A DNA stretch of 51,930 bases from Brevirhabdus sp. (GTDB lineage Bacteria > Pseudomonadota > Alphaproteobacteria > Rhodobacterales > Rhodobacteraceae): positions 1 to 51,930 of the forward strand of contig JAGXFH010000067.1 of NCBI GenBank assembly GCA_024637315.1, given 5' to 3'. Below, one piece after another: positions 1 to 7,511 of the stretch. The notes beneath the pieces were generated by a model. That model saw nothing but the letters and a program-made list of their open reading frames with translations. It did not search any database and was not told the origin of the DNA. The position numbers and the translations under genes are program-made. The stretch's first letter is position 1. Every line of letters begins with the position of its first letter.

Positions 1-318
1 ATGCAGATCGGCCAGCAGGTCGCGGGTGGCGCAGGCCCTTGGGGCACCCGGCCCCAAGGGACAGCCCCCCAAGGCATGGCACCCGCCAGCGCCGCACCGC
101 CGCCGCCGCCGGTCGAACATGTCTGGCATGTCGCGAAGGACGGCAAGACCGAAGGCCCCTATTCCCGCGCAACGCTTGGCCGGATGGCCGCCGATGGCAG
201 CCTGACCCGAGAGACCCATGTCTGGACGCAAGGCCAGGACGGCTGGAAACGCGCCGAAGAGGTGACCGAACTGGCGCAGCTCTTCACCGTGCTGCCCCCG
301 CCGCCGCCGGGGTCGTAG
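1..318 (+). CDS. GYF_2 (DUF4339) domain protein, C-terminal part
   Basis: The visible 105 residues begin at the window edge, so the gene is probably truncated at its 5' end although an ATG happens to sit at base 1. A proline/alanine-rich linker is followed by a GYF_2-like domain (from about residue 40: HVWHVAKDGKTEGPYS, then a conserved tryptophan in THVWTQG) and a proline-rich tail. In bacteria such domains often end SPFH (flotillin/stomatin-like) proteins, and the gene just downstream is of the kind usually paired with those. I infer this is the end of an SPFH-GYF protein, but the SPFH part lies outside the window. Confidence 0.6.
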   Translation: MQIGQQVAGGAGPWGTRPQGTAPQGMAPASAAPPPPPVEHVWHVAKDGKTEGPYSRATLGRMAADGSLTRETHVWTQGQDGWKRAEEVTELAQLFTVLPPPPPGS

Positions 319-327
319 GGCGCGGGC

Positions 328-1419
328 ATGGCCGCCGAGGAACACCGTTTTCCCTGCGACACCTGCGGCGCGGACATGCGGTTCGCCCCCGGCGAGGGCC
401 GGCTGGTCTGCGATCATTGCGGCAACACCGCGCCGCTGGAACGCGCGGGCTTCGCGCCTGCCCCGATCCGCGAGCTGGATTTCCAGTCGGCCCTGTCGGG
501 GATGCCGGAACAGGAGATCGAGGAGAAGCGGGTTTCCTCCTGCCCCAATTGCGGCGCCGAGATCGAGTTCGATCCCGACATTCACGCCATCGAATGCCCG
601 TTCTGCGCCACGCCCGTGGTCATCGGCACCGGAACGCAGCGCTATATCAAGCCGCGCGGAATCTTGCCATTCGGGCTGACCGAGGCGCAGGCGCGCGAGG
701 CGATGACCAACTGGCTGGGATCGCTCTGGTTCGCGCCGAACGGGTTGCAGGACTATGCCTGCAAGGGGCGGAAGCTCGACGGCATCCATGTGCCCTACTG
801 GACCTATGATGCCGATACCAAGAGCAGCTACCGGGGCGAGCACGGCACGGTCTACTACGAAACCCGCACCGTCACCCGCAACGGCAAGCGCGAACAGGTT
901 CGGGTGCAGAAGGTGCGCTGGCGCCCGGCCTCGGGCCGGGTGGCGCGCTGGTTCGACGACGTGCTGGTGCTGGCCTCGAAAAGCCTGCCGAAGCGGTTCA
1001 CCGATGCTCTGGAACCCTGGGACCTGGCAGCACTGGAACCCTACCGGCCGGAATATCTGGCCGGCTTCCGGGCCGAGGGCTACACCGTGACGCTGGAAGA
1101 CGGCTGGATCGAGGCGCGGGGCAAGATCGACCGGGTGATCGAGCGCGACGTCAAGTTCGACATCGGCGGCGACCGGCAGCGGATCCATGACATCCAGACG
1201 GCGGTTTCCGACGTCACCTTCAAGCATGTCCTGCTGCCGGTCTGGATGGCGGCCTACAGGTATCGCGGCCGGACCTTCCGCTTCGTCGTCAACGGCCGCA
1301 CCGGCCGGGTTCAGGGCGAGCGGCCCTGGTCGGCCTGGAAGATCGCCATCGCCGTGGTTCTTGGCGCCATCCTGGCGGCGGCGGTGGGCTACGGGATCGC
1401 GTTGCAGGACCAGGGCTAG
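328..1419 (+). CDS. Double zinc-ribbon, C-terminally membrane-anchored protein
   Basis: 363 residues. Two CxxC...CxxC zinc ribbons are visible: C10/C13 with C28/C31, and C72/C75 with C90/C93. A long conserved middle follows (HVPYWTYDADTKSSYRG, then a segment rich in Arg and Trp), and one hydrophobic helix near residues 338-358 ends the protein (IAIAVVLGAILAAAVGYGIAL). These proteins are often annotated as TFIIB-type zinc-ribbon or PriA-like proteins, but there is no helicase domain here. It lies 9 bases after the GYF-domain gene, so the two are probably co-transcribed and may form one membrane complex. The biochemical function is unknown. Confidence 0.75.
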   Translation: MAAEEHRFPCDTCGADMRFAPGEGRLVCDHCGNTAPLERAGFAPAPIRELDFQSALSGMPEQEIEEKRVSSCPNCGAEIEFDPDIHAIECPFCATPVVIGTGTQRYIKPRGILPFGLTEAQAREAMTNWLGSLWFAPNGLQDYACKGRKLDGIHVPYWTYDADTKSSYRGEHGTVYYETRTVTRNGKREQVRVQKVRWRPASGRVARWFDDVLVLASKSLPKRFTDALEPWDLAALEPYRPEYLAGFRAEGYTVTLEDGWIEARGKIDRVIERDVKFDIGGDRQRIHDIQTAVSDVTFKHVLLPVWMAAYRYRGRTFRFVVNGRTGRVQGERPWSAWKIAIAVVLGAILAAAVGYGIALQDQG

Positions 1420-1436
1420 AACGGGAGGCCGGGACG

Positions 1437-2108
1437 ATGTGCAATCTTTACACCAATACCACCGCGGTCGAGGCGATGCGGCAGCTGTTCAAGGTCTTGC
1501 CGAAATTCGACCGGCTGGGCAATGCCCCGCCACTGACCGCGATCTGGCCGAAATACGACGCCCCGGTGGTCCGGCTGACGCCCGAGGGCGAGCGCGAGTT
1601 GGTGATGATGCACTGGGGCTTCCTGACCCGGAAGCTGTCGAAGAAGACCGGCAAGCCGATCTCTCCGGCGGCCTGGAACAATGCCCGCGCCGACAAGGTG
1701 CAAACGGCGTCGCTGTGGCGCGACAGCTTTGTCAACCGCCGCTGCCTGGTGCCGGCGTCGAGCTTTCGCGAGGCCAGGGGCAGAAGTCCGGCGACGGATT
1801 TCTGGTTCGCGCTGAAGGGCGACGACCCGCGCCCGCCCTTCGCCTTCGCCGGCCTGTGGCGGCATGAGCAGCCGGAACTGAAGGATCCGGTGGGCAATAT
1901 CGACACCCACACGATCATCACCACCGCCGCCAACGAGATCGTCCGCCCGGTGCATCCCGACCGGATGCCGGTGATCCTGCACCCCGACGACCACGAGACC
2001 TATCTGTCGGGCAGCGCCGACGAGGCGGCTGCGCTGCTCAGGCCGTTTCCGGCCGAGGACATGCAGATCGTGCGGCAGGGTATCGGCATCCTCGAGGACG
2101 CGCCCTGA
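1437..2108 (+). CDS. SRAP domain protein (YedK/HMCES-like abasic-site crosslinker)
   Basis: 223 residues, the usual SRAP length. The protein starts MCN, and in this family removal of Met1 exposes Cys2, which forms a thiazolidine crosslink with abasic sites in single-stranded DNA. Other family landmarks are present: MHWGFLTRK, the NARAD segment, a Glu in SFREA near residue 111, and the His of VHPDRMPVIL near residue 172. It shields abasic sites at replication forks. It starts 17 bases after the zinc-ribbon gene and ends facing hsp20 across a hairpin. Confidence 0.93.
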   Translation: MCNLYTNTTAVEAMRQLFKVLPKFDRLGNAPPLTAIWPKYDAPVVRLTPEGERELVMMHWGFLTRKLSKKTGKPISPAAWNNARADKVQTASLWRDSFVNRRCLVPASSFREARGRSPATDFWFALKGDDPRPPFAFAGLWRHEQPELKDPVGNIDTHTIITTAANEIVRPVHPDRMPVILHPDDHETYLSGSADEAAALLRPFPAEDMQIVRQGIGILEDAP

Positions 2109-2110
2109 TC

Positions 2111-2139
2111 CGGCCCGGCCGCCTCTGGCCGCCGGGCCG
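2111..2139. terminator. Bidirectional hairpin between convergent SRAP and hsp20 genes
   Basis: CGGCCCGGC (2111-2119) pairs perfectly with GCCGGGCCG (2131-2139) around an 11-base loop. It fills the 39-base gap between two convergent genes and is followed by TTCTG on the plus strand. It probably ends transcripts from both sides, although the U-tract is weak. Confidence 0.6.
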
Positions 2140-2147
2140 TTCTGCAA

Positions 2148-2567
2148 TCAGCCCTTGCTGATCTGCACCTTCTTGCTGCCGGTGCCTTTCTCCGGCGCGA
2201 GTTTCGGCACCGTGACGGTCAGAACGCCATCCTTGAGATCGGCGCTGACCGCGTTCTCGTCGGCATCGGCGGGCAGGCGGAAGGTGCGCGAGAACGAACC
2301 ATACTGGCGCTCGGAGAAGTACCAGGTGTCGCCTTTCTCCTCGCGGCTCGATTTCTTTTCGCCCTTGACGGTGACCATGCCGTTTTCGACCGTCAGATCG
2401 ATATCCTTCTCTGCGACGCCGGGCAGTTCAACCGCGATGCGGTAGGTTTCACCGTTCACCGATGCCTCGGATGCCGGTGCCAGCCAATCGGCGACGCGGG
2501 CGCCGAAATTGCGGAAAGGGTCGAACATTTGCGGCCAATGACCGCTCGAAACCGATTTTTCAACCAT
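2148..2567 (-). CDS. hsp20: Hsp20/alpha-crystallin small heat-shock chaperone
   Basis: 139 residues from the chosen start. The alpha-crystallin domain is clear: DLTVENGMVTVKGEKK, a WYFSERQYGSFSRTFRLP block, and the hallmark ADLKDGVLTVTVPK, followed by a short tail KKVQISKG. It holds unfolding proteins in the cytoplasm for refolding by DnaK/ClpB. An in-frame ATG lies 12 bases upstream at 2579, but a GGAGG Shine-Dalgarno sits between the two ATGs, so the MVEKS start at 2567 is preferred. A probable FNR-type box lies about 70 bp upstream, which suggests low-oxygen control rather than a simple heat-shock promoter. Confidence 0.93.
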   Translation of the reverse strand: MVEKSVSSGHWPQMFDPFRNFGARVADWLAPASEASVNGETYRIAVELPGVAEKDIDLTVENGMVTVKGEKKSSREEKGDTWYFSERQYGSFSRTFRLPADADENAVSADLKDGVLTVTVPKLAPEKGTGSKKVQISKG

Positions 2568-2629
2568 TGGGGCCTCCATTCAGTGGGTTCACGACAATTC
2601 CATCTTCTCACCGGCCACGGCCTCCCGCC

Positions 2630-2643
2630 TTGATGCGCGTCAA
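2630..2643. promoter_or_regulatory. FNR/FnrL-type box between divergent hsp20 and pfkB
   Basis: TTGAT-GCGC-GTCAA matches the TTGAT-N4-RTCAA form accepted for FNR-family sites. If its centre (2636.5) is at -41.5 for hsp20, the minus-strand -10 would be GAAGAT (2607-2602, 3 of 6 to consensus) and the leader about 28 bases. The same position relative to pfkB gives no good -10, so hsp20 is the likelier target. Binding is inferred from sequence only. Confidence 0.6.
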
Positions 2644-2706
2644 ACCTTGCCCGGCCTCACATCGCCCGATATGGGATTGAGCAGATGAATTCGAAAGGGC
2701 TGTCGG

Positions 2707-3627
2707 ATGATCCTGAGTTGCGGCGAGGCGCTGATCGACATGTTGCCGCGCAAGACCACGCGCGACGAGGACGCTTTCGTGCCCTATCCCGGTGGCGCGG
2801 TGTTCAACACCGCGATCGCCCTGGGGCGACTCGGCGCACCGGCGGGGTTCCTGTCGGGGCTCTCATCCGACCTCTTCGGCGAGATGCTGCGCGGCTCGCT
2901 GAGGACAAGCGGGGTGAGTTGCGATTTGGCGGTGGTGTCGGACCGGCCGACCACGCTGGCCTTCGTGCGGCTGGTCGACGGCCAGGCGAGCTATGCGTTC
3001 TACGATGAGAACACCGCCGGGCGGATGCTGGCGCCGGACGATCTGCCGGACCTGCCCGAGGAGGTCGAGGCGCTGTTCTTTGGCGGCATCAGTCTGGTCG
3101 TCGATCCGTCGGGGGCCGCCTACGAGAAGCTTCTGGCGCGCGAGGCGGCGGATCGGGTGATCATGATCGACCCGAACGTGCGGCCCGGTTTCATCACCGA
3201 CGAGGAGGCCTATCGCGCCCGGATCGACCGGATGATCGGCCGCTCGGATCTGGTCAAGCTGTCCGACGAGGATCTGCGCTGGCTATATGGCAAGGGATCG
3301 CTGGAGGATCTGGCGGGCGAGGTCCTGGGGCGCGGGGCGACGGCGGTCTTCGTGACCGAGGGGGCCAAGGGCGCCTCGGCCTACACAGCCGGGGACGCGG
3401 TGCGGGTTGCCGCGCGAAAGGTCGAGGTCGTCGATACCGTGGGTGCCGGCGACACCTTCAACGCAGGCGTTCTGGCAACACTTCACCATGCCGGTGTGCT
3501 CGACAAGCCAGGCGTGGCCAGGCTGGAGGCCGGGGTATTGCGGGCGGCGCTGGAACTGGGCGTAGCCGCGGCGGCGGTCACCGTATCGCGGGCGGGGGCG
3601 AACCCGCCCTGGGCCAGCGAGGTCTGA
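2707..3627 (+). CDS. PfkB-family carbohydrate kinase (fructokinase-like)
   Basis: 306 residues of ribokinase fold. The N-terminal substrate lid shows YPGGAVFNTAIALGRLG, and the C-terminal signature VDTVGAGDTFNAGV carries the catalytic Asp and the anion hole. Length and the opening ILSCGEALIDMLP resemble bacterial fructokinases. Mannitol 2-dehydrogenase encoded 7 kb downstream would make fructose, so fructose is a sensible substrate, but specificity cannot be read from the sequence. The gene ends 6 bases before dtd, forming a two-gene unit. The ribosome site is weak (AAAGGG). Confidence 0.85.
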   Translation: MILSCGEALIDMLPRKTTRDEDAFVPYPGGAVFNTAIALGRLGAPAGFLSGLSSDLFGEMLRGSLRTSGVSCDLAVVSDRPTTLAFVRLVDGQASYAFYDENTAGRMLAPDDLPDLPEEVEALFFGGISLVVDPSGAAYEKLLAREAADRVIMIDPNVRPGFITDEEAYRARIDRMIGRSDLVKLSDEDLRWLYGKGSLEDLAGEVLGRGATAVFVTEGAKGASAYTAGDAVRVAARKVEVVDTVGAGDTFNAGVLATLHHAGVLDKPGVARLEAGVLRAALELGVAAAAVTVSRAGANPPWASEV

Positions 3628-3633
3628 GCCGGG

Positions 3634-4077
3634 ATGCGCGCGCTGGTGCAACGGGTGACCGAGGCTTCGGTCTCGGTCGAGGACAAGGTGATCGGGCGGA
3701 TCGGGCCGGGTCTGGTGGTGCTGGTCTGCGCGATGCAGGGCGATACCGAGGCCGAGGCGGCCGGGCTGGCGGCGAAGATCTCCAAGCTGCGGATCTTCAG
3801 GGACGGCGACGGGCGGATGAACCGGTCCCTGGTGGATGCGGGCGGCGCGGCGCTGGTGGTCAGCCAGTTCACGCTGGCCGCCGACACTTCGCGCGGCAAC
3901 CGGCCGGGATTTTCAGCCGCGGCGGCGCCGGAACCGGGACAGGCGCTTTATCAGGCCTTCGCGCGCGATCTGGCGGCACTGGGCGTGGCGGTCGAGACTG
4001 GCGAGTTCGGCGCCGAGATGGCGGTGGCCCTGATCAATGACGGGCCGGTGACGATCTGGCTGGACACCGCGGGCTGA
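3634..4077 (+). CDS. dtd: D-aminoacyl-tRNA deacylase
   Basis: 147 residues, the standard Dtd length. The enzyme hydrolyses D-amino acids and glycine mischarged on tRNA. Both cross-subunit motifs are visible: [18 protein letters not shown], carrying the SQxT active-site stretch, and [11 protein letters not shown], equivalent to the Gly-cisPro motif NxGPVT. It follows pfkB by 6 bases and is closed by a large nested hairpin. It is a housekeeping gene and probably unrelated in function to its operon partner. Confidence 0.95.
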   Translation: MRALVQRVTEASVSVEDKVIGRIGPGLVVLVCAMQGDTEAEAAGLAAKISKLRIFRDGDGRMNRSLVDAGGAALVVSQFTLAADTSRGNRPGFSAAAAPEPGQALYQAFARDLAALGVAVETGEFGAEMAVALINDGPVTIWLDTAG

Positions 4078-4083
4078 GGCGTG

Positions 4084-4140
4084 CGCCGCAGGGGCTTTCC
4101 GCCCCTCTTCGCCTGCGGCGAATTCACCCCGAGGATATTT
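4084..4140. repeat. Nested hairpin plus CCCCGAGGATATTT box (terminator or dispersed repeat)
   Basis: CGCCGCAGG (4084-4092) pairs with CCTGCGGCG (4112-4120), and an inner GGGGC (4091-4095) with GCCCC (4101-4105) competes for or stacks within it. CCCCGAGGATATTT follows at 4127-4140. It lies 6 bases after the dtd stop, so it probably acts as a terminator. From memory, similar hairpin plus GAGGATATTT boxes recur in Rhodobacteraceae genomes; only one copy is in this window. The rest of the gap up to 4375 shows nothing else I can name. Confidence 0.5.
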
Positions 4141-4375
4141 TCCGACAAATGATGCCAAGGGGGGAGGTCAAGAGTGCCCGAAGCCCGCCGGGAAGCAGGT
4201 CGAAGCAGCTGCCCGAGCGCGAGCCTGCCGGTACCGATCCGACCGATGCGGACCGGCACCCCGTGCGGGACTTGCCCGGCCTTATGGGCCAGTGGATCCA
4301 GTTCCCATGATCCGCGGGTTTTCGCAGCGGTTTGGCGATTGCCCGACCCAATCGAACCTGTCAGAGCTTGGCGTC

Positions 4376-5047
4376 ATGGATGTCGATCTGGTGATCTTTG
4401 ATTGCGACGGCGTGCTGATCGACAGCGAGTTGATCAGCGCCCGGATGCTGATCGCGACGCTGCGGGATTTCGGCGTGACGGTCGACATGCCCTATGTCGC
4501 GCGGCATTTCCTCGGGCGCAGCTATCCGACGGTGCTCGGTCAGATCCGCAAGGAATTCGGCGTCGCGCTGCCGGTCGATTTCGAGGACGAGTACCGCGAG
4601 CGCCTGTTGGCCGCGTTCCGCAAGGATCTGCGGGCGATGCCGGGTGTGGCCAAGGTGCTGGACCGGTTGGCGGTGCCCTCCTGCATAGCCACCAGCAGCA
4701 GCCCCAAGCGGGTCACACGGTCGTTGTCGCTGGTCGGCCTGCAGGACCGGTTCGGCACATCGGTCTTTACCGCCTCGCAAGTTCAGCACGGCAAGCCGGC
4801 GCCGGACCTTTTCCTGTTCGCCGCCGCGCGGATGGGTGCCGAGCCGGGTCGCACGCTGGTGATCGAGGACAGCCTGAACGGCATCCGCGCCGCCCGCGCG
4901 GCGGGTATGACGGTCTGGCGATTCACCGGCGGCAGCCATATCGCCGAAGCCGACCGGAGCGGGCCTGCATCGGACGGGGCGGCGTTTTCATTTGCGGATT
5001 TCGGCGAATTCTTTCACCATGCGCCGGCACTCGCGAAACCGGAATGA
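4376..5047 (+). CDS. HAD-superfamily hydrolase (subfamily IA, beta-PGM-like)
   Basis: 223 residues. Motif I FDCDGVLIDSE supplies the nucleophile and acid/base aspartates, motif II is the ATSSSP segment, motif III the Lys of GKPAPD, and motif IV is IEDSLNGIRAA. These define sugar-phosphate phosphatases and beta-phosphoglucomutase relatives. The reading frame is open further upstream to 4292, but conservation begins at MDVDLVIFDCDG, hence this start. It precedes the SorC regulator by 3 bases, so it is probably part of the polyol locus and may detoxify or recycle a sugar phosphate formed there. Confidence 0.85.
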   Translation: MDVDLVIFDCDGVLIDSELISARMLIATLRDFGVTVDMPYVARHFLGRSYPTVLGQIRKEFGVALPVDFEDEYRERLLAAFRKDLRAMPGVAKVLDRLAVPSCIATSSSPKRVTRSLSLVGLQDRFGTSVFTASQVQHGKPAPDLFLFAAARMGAEPGRTLVIEDSLNGIRAARAAGMTVWRFTGGSHIAEADRSGPASDGAAFSFADFGEFFHHAPALAKPE

Positions 5048-5050
5048 ACC

Positions 5051-6010
5051 TTGGCCGAAACCTCTGACCCCACCGTCAACGTCGATGACGAAGCCGCCCG
5101 CGCGGGCTGGCTTTACTACAGTGGCGGGCTGACGCAGGACCAGATCGCGGCCGAACTGGGCGTGTCGCGCCAGCGGGCCCAGCGGCTGGTCGCCAAGGCG
5201 ATGTCTGACGGTCTGATCCGGGTACGGATCGAGCATCCGATCACCGAATGCCTGGAACTGGAGCGGGCGCTGTGCCGGCGCTTCGGGCTTGCGTTCTGCC
5301 GCGTTGCGCCAAGCCTCTCGGAAGGCATCGACCCGGTCCGTGCCATTGCCCCCGTCGCCGCCGCCGAGATGGAGAAGATCTTTGCCCGGCGTGATCCGAA
5401 GGTCATCGCGCTGGGCACAGGGCGGACCCTGCGCGCGGTGGTCGACGAGGTGCGGCCGATGGATTGCCCGCATCACAAGGTGGTGTCGCTGCTGGGGAAC
5501 GTGGCGCCGGACGGGTCGGCCTCTTTCTACGAGGTGATCATGCGGATCGCCGACAAGACCCGCGCACCGCATTACCCGATGGCGATGCCGGTCGTCGCCA
5601 AGGATGCCGCCGACCGGGCGCATTACCACGCCCTGCCCCATGTCCGGAACACCCGCGATCTGGCGCAGCAGGCCGACTTCACCATCGTCGGGATCGGCCA
5701 GATGACCGACGATGCCCCGCTTGTCGTCGACGGCTTCCTGTCGGTGGAAGAGTTGCGCGCGATGACCGATGCGGGCGCCGTGGGCGAGATGGTCGGCTGG
5801 GCCTTCGACGCCGAGGGGCGCTATCTGGAAACCGGCGTGAACAAGGTCGTCACCGGCGTGCAGGTGCCGCAGAACGACACCCCGGTCATCTGCATCGCCG
5901 CCGGGCCCAGCAAGCGCAAGCCCCTGCTGGGCGCCCTGGCCGGCAAGCTGATCACCGGGCTTGTCACCGACGAGATCACAGCGAGATTCCTTCTGAAACA
6001 GACCGCTTAG
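5051..6010 (+). CDS. smoC: SorC/DeoR-type sugar-binding transcriptional regulator (SmoC-like)
   Basis: 319 residues from a TTG codon, 3 bases after the HAD gene; no nearby in-frame ATG fits the N-terminus. A helix-turn-helix lies near residues 28-60 (LTQDQIAAELGVSRQRAQRLV), followed by a SorC effector-binding domain with ALGTGRTLRAVV and SLLGNVAPDG, a NagB-like fold that binds phosphorylated sugars. It sits directly upstream of smoE in the same direction, matching the place of smoC in Rhodobacter polyol operons. It probably controls the downstream transport genes through the dyads near 6052-6106. Confidence 0.85.
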   Translation: MAETSDPTVNVDDEAARAGWLYYSGGLTQDQIAAELGVSRQRAQRLVAKAMSDGLIRVRIEHPITECLELERALCRRFGLAFCRVAPSLSEGIDPVRAIAPVAAAEMEKIFARRDPKVIALGTGRTLRAVVDEVRPMDCPHHKVVSLLGNVAPDGSASFYEVIMRIADKTRAPHYPMAMPVVAKDAADRAHYHALPHVRNTRDLAQQADFTIVGIGQMTDDAPLVVDGFLSVEELRAMTDAGAVGEMVGWAFDAEGRYLETGVNKVVTGVQVPQNDTPVICIAAGPSKRKPLLGALAGKLITGLVTDEITARFLLKQTA

Positions 6011-6041
6011 GCGGAAACCCCCGCAAAGTTGCAAAAACTGT

Positions 6042-6071
6042 TTGACTCGAATCATGACTCTTGATGAGTAT
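6042..6071 (+). promoter_or_regulatory. Candidate sigma-70 promoter of the smo operon
   Basis: TTGACT (6042-6047) and GAGTAT (6066-6071) are separated by 18 bases, giving a start near 6078. The element lies in the 109-bp gap before smoE. Three GANTC methylation sites (6044-6048, 6049-6053, 6056-6060) overlap the -35 and spacer. The -10 is only a partial match, so the call is tentative. Confidence 0.4.
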
Positions 6072-6092
6072 TTGCCCACGACTTGAATAAAT

Positions 6093-6106
6093 GCTCATTC
6101 ATGAGC
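6093..6106. promoter_or_regulatory. Operator-like dyad before smoE
   Basis: GCTCAT (6093-6098) and ATGAGC (6101-6106) form a perfect inverted repeat around TC. Its core TCATGA (6099-6104) also occurs at 6052-6057 beside the -35. The dyad lies 3 bases before the GGGAGGA ribosome site, so a bound regulator there would more likely repress. The adjacent SorC-family protein is the obvious candidate ligand; this is inference. Confidence 0.45.
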
Positions 6107-6119
6107 TTGGGAGGAAACA

Positions 6120-7430
6120 ATGACTTCACGTGTTCGCGCGCTCTTTGGCGCGTGCGCCATCGCCGCGCTATCGACGCCGGCCATCGCCGAAAACATCGTT
6201 ATCGCCACCGTCAACAACGGCGACATGATCCGGATGCAGAAGCTGACGGATGATTTCACCGCCAAGAACCCCGACATCACCGTGGAATGGGTGACGCTGG
6301 AAGAAAACGTTCTGCGCCAGCGCGTCACCACCGATGTGGCCACCAAGGGCGGTCAGTATGACGTGATGACGATCGGCACCTATGAGGTTCCGATCTGGGG
6401 CAAGCAGGGCTGGCTGGTCAGCCTGAACGATCTGCCCGCCGAATGGGATGCCGATGACATCCTGCCGGCGATCCGCGGCGGCCTGACCGTGGATGGCGAG
6501 CTTTACGCGGCACCCTTCTACGGCGAATCCTCGATGGTCATGTATCGCACCGACCTGATGGAAACGGCCGGGATGAAAATGCCCGAGGCCCCGACCTGGG
6601 ACGACATCAAGAAAGCTGCCGAGGCGATGACCGACAAGGACAACGAGGTCTATGGCATCTGTCTGCGCGGCAAGGCCGGCTGGGGCGAGAACATGGCGTT
6701 CCTGACCGCGATGGCCAACAGCTACGGCGCGCGCTGGTTCGATGAGAACTGGGTGCCGCAATTCGACAGCGAAGCCTGGAAGACGGCGCTGGACGACTAT
6801 CTGGAACTGATGAACAACTACGGTCCTCCGGGGGCCTCGAACAACGGTTTCAACGAAAACCTGGCCCTGTTCCAGACCGGCAAATGCGGGATGTGGATCG
6901 ACGCGACGGTTGCGGCCTCTTTCGTGACCAACCCGACGGATTCGCAGGTCGCCGACAGTGTCGGTTTCGCCCTCGCGCCGGATAACGGCCTGGGCAAGCG
7001 CGGCAACTGGCTCTGGGCATGGTCGCTGGCGATTCCGGCCGGCACTGAAAAAGAGGACGCGGCCAAGAAGTTCATCGCCTGGGCCACATCCAAGGAATAT
7101 CTGGCGCTGGTCGCTGAAAACGAAGGCTGGGCCAACGTTCCTCCGGGCACGCGGACCTCGCTTTACGAGAACCCGGAATATGCCAAGGTGCCGTTCGCCA
7201 AGATGACGCTGGACAGCATCAATTCCGCCGATCCGACCAATCCGACGGTCGATCCGGTGCCCTATACCGGCGTGCAGTTCGTCGCGATCCCTGAATTCCA
7301 GGGCCTGGCGACGGCCACCGGCCAGCAGTTCTCGGCAGCACTCGCGGGCAACATCAGCGCCGAAGAAGCGCTGGCCAATGCCCAGGATCTTGCGACCCGA
7401 GAGATGACCAAGGCCGGCTACATCAAATAA
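6120..7430 (+). CDS. smoE: Polyol ABC transporter, periplasmic binding protein
   Basis: 436 residues, family 1 solute-binding protein. Signal peptide of about 23 residues ends ...TPAIA before ENIVIATV. The mature part shows the sugar-binder landmarks EENVLRQRVTTDVA, YDVMTIGTYEVPIW and FQTGKCGMWIDAT. It captures sorbitol/mannitol-type alditols in the periplasm for SmoFG. GGGAGGA with 3 further bases before ATG is a strong ribosome site. It is the first gene of smoEFGK-mtlK, and a GC-rich stem-loop follows it, consistent with higher expression than the permeases. Confidence 0.88.
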   Translation: MTSRVRALFGACAIAALSTPAIAENIVIATVNNGDMIRMQKLTDDFTAKNPDITVEWVTLEENVLRQRVTTDVATKGGQYDVMTIGTYEVPIWGKQGWLVSLNDLPAEWDADDILPAIRGGLTVDGELYAAPFYGESSMVMYRTDLMETAGMKMPEAPTWDDIKKAAEAMTDKDNEVYGICLRGKAGWGENMAFLTAMANSYGARWFDENWVPQFDSEAWKTALDDYLELMNNYGPPGASNNGFNENLALFQTGKCGMWIDATVAASFVTNPTDSQVADSVGFALAPDNGLGKRGNWLWAWSLAIPAGTEKEDAAKKFIAWATSKEYLALVAENEGWANVPPGTRTSLYENPEYAKVPFAKMTLDSINSADPTNPTVDPVPYTGVQFVAIPEFQGLATATGQQFSAALAGNISAEEALANAQDLATREMTKAGYIK

Positions 7431-7446
7431 GCCCCTCCCGAAGCTT

Positions 7447-7473
7447 GGGGGTCGCCGTTCCGGCGGCGGCCCC
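7447..7473 (+). promoter_or_regulatory. Intercistronic stem-loop after smoE
   Basis: CGCCG (7453-7457), loop TTC, CGGCG (7461-7465) forms the core, flanked by GGGG (7447-7450) and CCCC (7470-7473) that can extend it. It lies 16 bases after the smoE stop and 38 before smoF. Such structures often protect the binding-protein mRNA or partly terminate. There is no U-tract. Confidence 0.45.
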
Positions 7474-7511
7474 GCCTTCCCCCGCCCCTTTCGCACCGTC
7501 GAGGTTCCAAG

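Noticed and set aside
2707-4077. PfkB kinase as part of the smo operon
   Set aside because: A nested hairpin and a 298-base gap separate pfkB-dtd from the HAD gene; a functional link remains only a possibility.
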